From Haplosporangium gracile (Eukaryota; Mortierellomycota; Mortierellomycetes; Mortierellales; Mortierellaceae), in assembly GCA_015499985.1 (NCBI GenBank), contig JAAAUF010000647.1, forward strand, positions 1-24,162: 24,162 nucleotides of DNA, written 5' to 3'. The notes under the pieces were generated by a model. The model saw nothing but the letters and a program-made list of their open reading frames with translations, searched no databases and had not been told where the DNA came from. Position numbers and translations under genes: made by a program. The number at the start of each line of letters is the position of its first letter. The first letter of the stretch is position 1. Below are positions 20,825 to 24,162 of the stretch, piece after piece.

Positions 20825-22153
20825 GGGGTGTAATGACTTTTGTAGAGAGATGGGATGAAGACGTGGGTTATGATCAACTGGTCAAGTCGAGAGGTGAAGA
20901 AAAGAATAAAAAAAGGAGAATGAAAGAAGCGGGGACCAGTTTGGAGTTTTATACTCAGCAAGAAGGATGAGGAGCCAAGAGGGAGCCAGAAGGAGGAGGA
21001 GAGGAAGAAGAAGAGAAGGAGCAAGAAGAGGAGAAAAAAAGGACCGGCTGGCTGGATAGTCTAGGCTGGTTAAAAGGCCCCGTTTTACAAATGGAAAGGA
21101 TAGTATACTGATGCCATGTGTATTCATTGTTTACTAAAATGTCCCGGCTGGCCATGGCAGGCTAACATTTGACCCTAATCGACCCTCTTTTTTCTTTGAA
21201 TACACGAACATACAGATATGCAAATACCCAATCCATGATCTATAATGAGCCGCACCAAACAATGCTATGTTCTTCATCGCGATTTCCTCATTGAGAGCCA
21301 ACATACAGACGTGAATTGCGATATTGCATTCAATTAGACTGGTAGTAAGGCCAAACAAAAAAAGAGTGAGCCAACATGACAGCATTATTTTGCAAAAAGA
21401 CAAGTCTAGCCTAACCACTTACCTGAGCAGGATGGACTACTGTTTGATATCATTTGCTACTGTGTTTTTTTTTGGTTTCGACCCCATGGTCCAGGATAGA
21501 TACGGGGTTTATTTGGCCAGCAATTTCGTTTAGGAGTATTATTCAGGAGACAGTACTTTTACTATTTTACTTGTCAAACGCATAGCTCTGCTCTCATTTC
21601 ACGCACTCTCATTCTTACTTTGGCACCTTCTCTTGGTCCTCTTTCTCCCTTTTCTCCCTCCTTTATATATTCTCTCCCTCTTTCTTTTCACCCTTTCGCT
21701 TCATAGCCGCGATGATTTTCGTCTATCTCTCATTTTTGCTCTGTCATAACTCCTTGTCAGTCTTTTTATTTCTCTATTCTTGCAGTGTACTCAAGGACTT
21801 CTTTTTATTTCTTTTCCCTTTTAACCGTACGCATCTTTAGTTTTGGCATCCTCGCCGAACATCAATATGGTTAATGTAAACGACATACAGCAACGATACA
21901 AGACTTTCCTTTCTTCCCCTCGAAAAAGTGCCTCCGCTTTTTTTTTGTGGAGAAACAGTTAACGTCTTCGAGAAATAAAGAAAAACAAAAAATATGGCCA
22001 TGATATCCAGTGGTTTGTGCCATGTTGTTGTTTATCTCTTGCTACTTGGAAATGCTGTTGTTAATACTGGGCTCATGGTATTCAGACCACGTTCGTCTAT
22101 TAGTGGGTACTGGAAACCCCCGCGTTCTTTTTTAGCCTACAAGCGCGACTTAA

Positions 22154-22159
22154 ACGCGT
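22154..22159 (+). promoter_or_regulatory. MluI cell-cycle box (ACGCGT) upstream of ORC5
   Basis: A palindromic ACGCGT embedded in AAACGCGTTT lies 193 bp before the ORC5 ATG, preceded nearby by GCGCGAC. In yeasts this hexamer is bound by MBF, which drives G1/S transcription of replication genes (established knowledge). Function here is inferred from position and gene identity. Confidence 0.5.
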
Positions 22160-22171
22160 TTTAATATGCAT

Positions 22172-22177
22172 CACGTG
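22172..22177 (+). promoter_or_regulatory. CACGTG E-box upstream of ORC5
   Basis: A palindromic CACGTG lies 13 bp after the MCB-like site and 175 bp before the ORC5 ATG. It is a typical bHLH-factor site in fungi. The same hexamer also occurs at 15462-15467 and 18502-18507, so on its own it is weak evidence. Confidence 0.35.
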
Positions 22178-22351
22178 CACGTTGGAGGACTGTTTCTTGT
22201 CCATTTTTATACACCTGTCGCCCCTGGCCAGAGTCAGGGTCGAACACAAAACACATCTCTCACTCTTTCTTACCAACTTACTTCACCATCCTCACAAGAT
22301 ATATCCCAGGAGCAGGGAGCAGGAATACAGGAGAGAAGGAAATAATCCCGA

Positions 22352-24015
22352 ATGGCGACATCACCACAACAGCAGCTGCATGAGGCCTTTCCAGGTCGTG
22401 CAAAACAAATTGACCAGATCCTCGGTTTCATGGGCAAGGTACACTGTTCCTTTCAGAAACACACATGAACCTAGGCAGCTTTGTTTTTATTTCGTTTTCT
22501 TTGGTGGCAAAGACAAAGAATATATATAAAAAAGCAGGAGACAGAGGCGACAATGCGCAAGACATGTACATTGGACACAGACTACTTTTTAGCTGCTGCT
22601 CTCTATCTCTGGCCTATTCCTCTTTGGACGTCCTAGATATTCCCATCGTACCCCGTCTGCATGCGATGTATATTGCATCATTAACAATATCACTTGTTTT
22701 TGTTGATAAAATTTAGTCATGGGCGTCGACACCTCCATCTTTACTTATCAATGGAAATTCCTCTCTGGGAAAGACCGCCGTCGTCAAGGCAACCTTGGCT
22801 ACTGTGCTGGGTGGTGGTGGCGGCAGCAACAGCAGCAGCAATCAGAATCGACCGGAACAACGACTACAGGAACAACGGCGTCATCTTCCCAGTCGATATG
22901 CATTCCTGGACTGTGTAGAGTGTCATACCCCACGCCTCATCTTTGAACACGCCATCTATCAGCTTTGCAACCCTCCGCCTTCGCAGGATAAGGGATCAAC
23001 GGCATTACCATCGATACATACGCCGACAACAAAAACGAGTGAGAAGAAGGAAGCTGCTGGATCTCGGAAACGGAAACGAGTGACGAATAACCCGCTGGAC
23101 TGGAACAAGTGCGAAAATGTCAACGAGTTTGTCGAATGGTGCCGCAAGATTTGTGACACGAAGGACGAACTTGACGACTTCAACGAAACTCGTGGCAACC
23201 ATCGAACGGTACCTGGCAGTATCAGCAAACACCAAAATGACACGCGATACTTGGTTCTAGACCGCGCGGAGCGATTGCGAGACACTGCACCGACCTTGAT
23301 TCCTGTCCTCATGCGGCTTCAAGAACTGGTACGTTTTGTTTTTTGAATGTTTTTGCTAATACTATGCTATCGGTTAAATATGTGCCTAGTGTTTGTGAAT
23401 TCTGTTTTGGTGTACTAGCAGTTGTAACGGCTGATAAACGGTTAACAATGTCTTTTTTTTGCTCCCCCTCCTTTCATTGCTCCCCCTTTTCCTCTCCTAT
23501 CTATTTCCACATGTTTCTTAATGCTACGTGAGCACTACATGCACTACCATGTACACTCACATTTTTAATCGCCTCCTGCTTTTTTCGAGTTATTTATTTA
23601 CTCACCCATTTCCTCCACATTTATTCCCCGCATCTCTCTCGCTCCAACTTCTGCATGCATTTGCATATCTTGTACTGGTGCTTCTGTTCCTCACTCCCAA
23701 CATTATTACAATAATAGACGGGCCGCAATATATGTGTGATCCTGATCACGACAATCGTATGGGAAAAGTTCCGGTCCAAGACTGGAGGGTACGAGCCCAT
23801 TGTGCTCAACTTCCCGCAGTACACCAAATCGGAAACCGTTGCGATTTTGAGGAGGGATTTACCGACGGGAGAGGAGGAGGATCTGGACCTGTATATGAGG
23901 TTCGTGGATCTGGTCTATGACGTCTTTCAGCGCAACTGTAAGGACTTGAATGAGATTCGGCACCTTGTCGCCTTGTTGTTCCCGCTCTATATTAAGCCTG
24001 TCAAAGAAGGCAAGA
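22352..24015 (+). CDS. ORC5: Origin recognition complex subunit 5 (3' end missing)
   Basis: Exons 22352-22438, 22717-23328 and 23718-24015 join in phase to 332 aa. The last one ends at a GTAAGT donor with one leftover base, so the C-terminus lies beyond the window. ORC5 is an AAA+ subunit of the complex that marks replication origins and loads MCM helicase in the nucleus. The N-terminus has FPGR (13-16), conserved in ORC5. Walker A is GNSSLGKT (42-49). The FLDCVECHTPRLIFE segment at about 92-106 is diagnostic. Walker B is LVLDRAE with D211 and E214. Exon 3 carries ILITTIVWEKFR and the winged-helix approach (RNCKDLNEIRHL). A Gly/Ser/Asn/Gln-rich linker (about 61-84) and a basic RKRKR cluster (146-150, a possible nuclear signal) are inserts relative to compact homologs. 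Full-length ORC5 is about 430-480 aa. Confidence 0.9.
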
Positions 24016-24097
24016 GTAAGTACTAGTATACATGTGATTGACATGTTTAGCTGAAACGAGAAAGCGCAGAGTAGCAAATATGTCGAAAAAGAAATCA

Positions 24098-24162
24098 CCG
24101 AACATCCTCGACAAAAAAATGAAGATCGCCGAACATCTATCGCAAAAAAAAAAAAAAAAAAA
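24098..24162. repeat. Degenerate 31-bp direct repeat and A-run at the window edge
   Basis: CCGAACATC occurs at 24098-24106 and again at 24129-24137, each followed by a similar CG-x-CAAAAAAA segment. The window then ends in 19 consecutive A. This lies in or after the intron following ORC5 exon 3. The A-run may be a contig end or assembly limit rather than a biological boundary. Confidence 0.6.

Larger units (their letters stand above)
20681..22351. other. Divergent promoter region between the ML-type gene and ORC5
   Basis: About 1.7 kb lie between two divergent genes. The left part (20781-21040) is purine-rich on the plus strand and so forms a pyrimidine-rich leader or promoter for the minus-strand gene. 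The right part (21590-21800) is C/T-rich. The MCB and CACGTG motifs near 22154-22177 belong to ORC5. A hydrophobic 83-aa minus-strand frame starting at ATG 21385 is open to 21134 but has no recognisable domain. No RNA gene is seen. Confidence 0.5.

Noticed and set aside
21134..21385. 83-aa minus-strand frame with a signal-peptide-like start
   Set aside because: It has a true ATG but no domain, no pattern of conserved Cys, and lies in AT-rich promoter sequence.
24016..24050. 35-nt intron joining ORC5 exon 3 to the Lys-rich open stretch at the window end
   Set aside because: It is shorter than a plausible spliceosomal intron, and the following frame is A-run low complexity without ORC5 features.

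Overview
The window is eukaryotic nuclear DNA, most likely from a filamentous early-diverging fungus. A Mortierellomycota-type genome is my best guess, inferred from gene content and style rather than from any marker sequence. The genes are spaced, on both strands, with several short GT-AG introns, donors close to GTAAGT or GTACGT, pyrimidine-rich leaders and long CAG/CAA tracts. There is no sign of bacterial organisation. I reconstructed exons by hand, and every junction given below was checked for reading phase.

Layout from left to right: (1) 346-5453, plus strand: a JSN1/PUF2-type RNA-binding protein with two RRMs and Pumilio repeats, five exons, 1425 aa. (2) 6006-10594, minus strand: the mismatch-repair ATPase MSH3, seven exons, 1322 aa, with an N-terminal PCNA-binding motif. 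(3) 10923-12510, minus strand: a secreted lipase-like alpha/beta-hydrolase. Its 3' half is intact, but its 5' half carries two frameshifts, an in-frame stop and a damaged splice donor, so it is probably a pseudogene. (4) 12511-15955: a 3.4 kb gene-poor stretch. It contains a 281-bp non-coding element with about 37-bp terminal inverted repeats and a perfect 9-bp target-site duplication (15475-15773), which looks like a Mutator-type MITE next to the promoter of the following gene. (5) 15956-17384, plus strand: pyrroline-5-carboxylate reductase. (6) 17638-19654, plus strand: an ADP-ribosylglycohydrolase. (7) 19980-20680, minus strand: a small secreted protein, probably of the ML (NPC2/MD-2) lipid-recognition family. 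(8) 22352 to beyond 24015, plus strand: origin recognition complex subunit ORC5, cut by the window edge. An MluI cell-cycle box and a CACGTG motif lie upstream of it.

The genes do not form a cluster with one function. They are a normal mix of housekeeping genes: post-transcriptional control, DNA repair, proline synthesis, ADP-ribose removal, lipid binding and replication licensing. The accessory signals worth a second look are the MITE, the decaying lipase, the cell-cycle motif at ORC5, and an intron in the PUF gene that stays open and would encode a hydrophobic tail if retained. I found no tRNA, rRNA or CRISPR array, and no clearly new multi-gene system.
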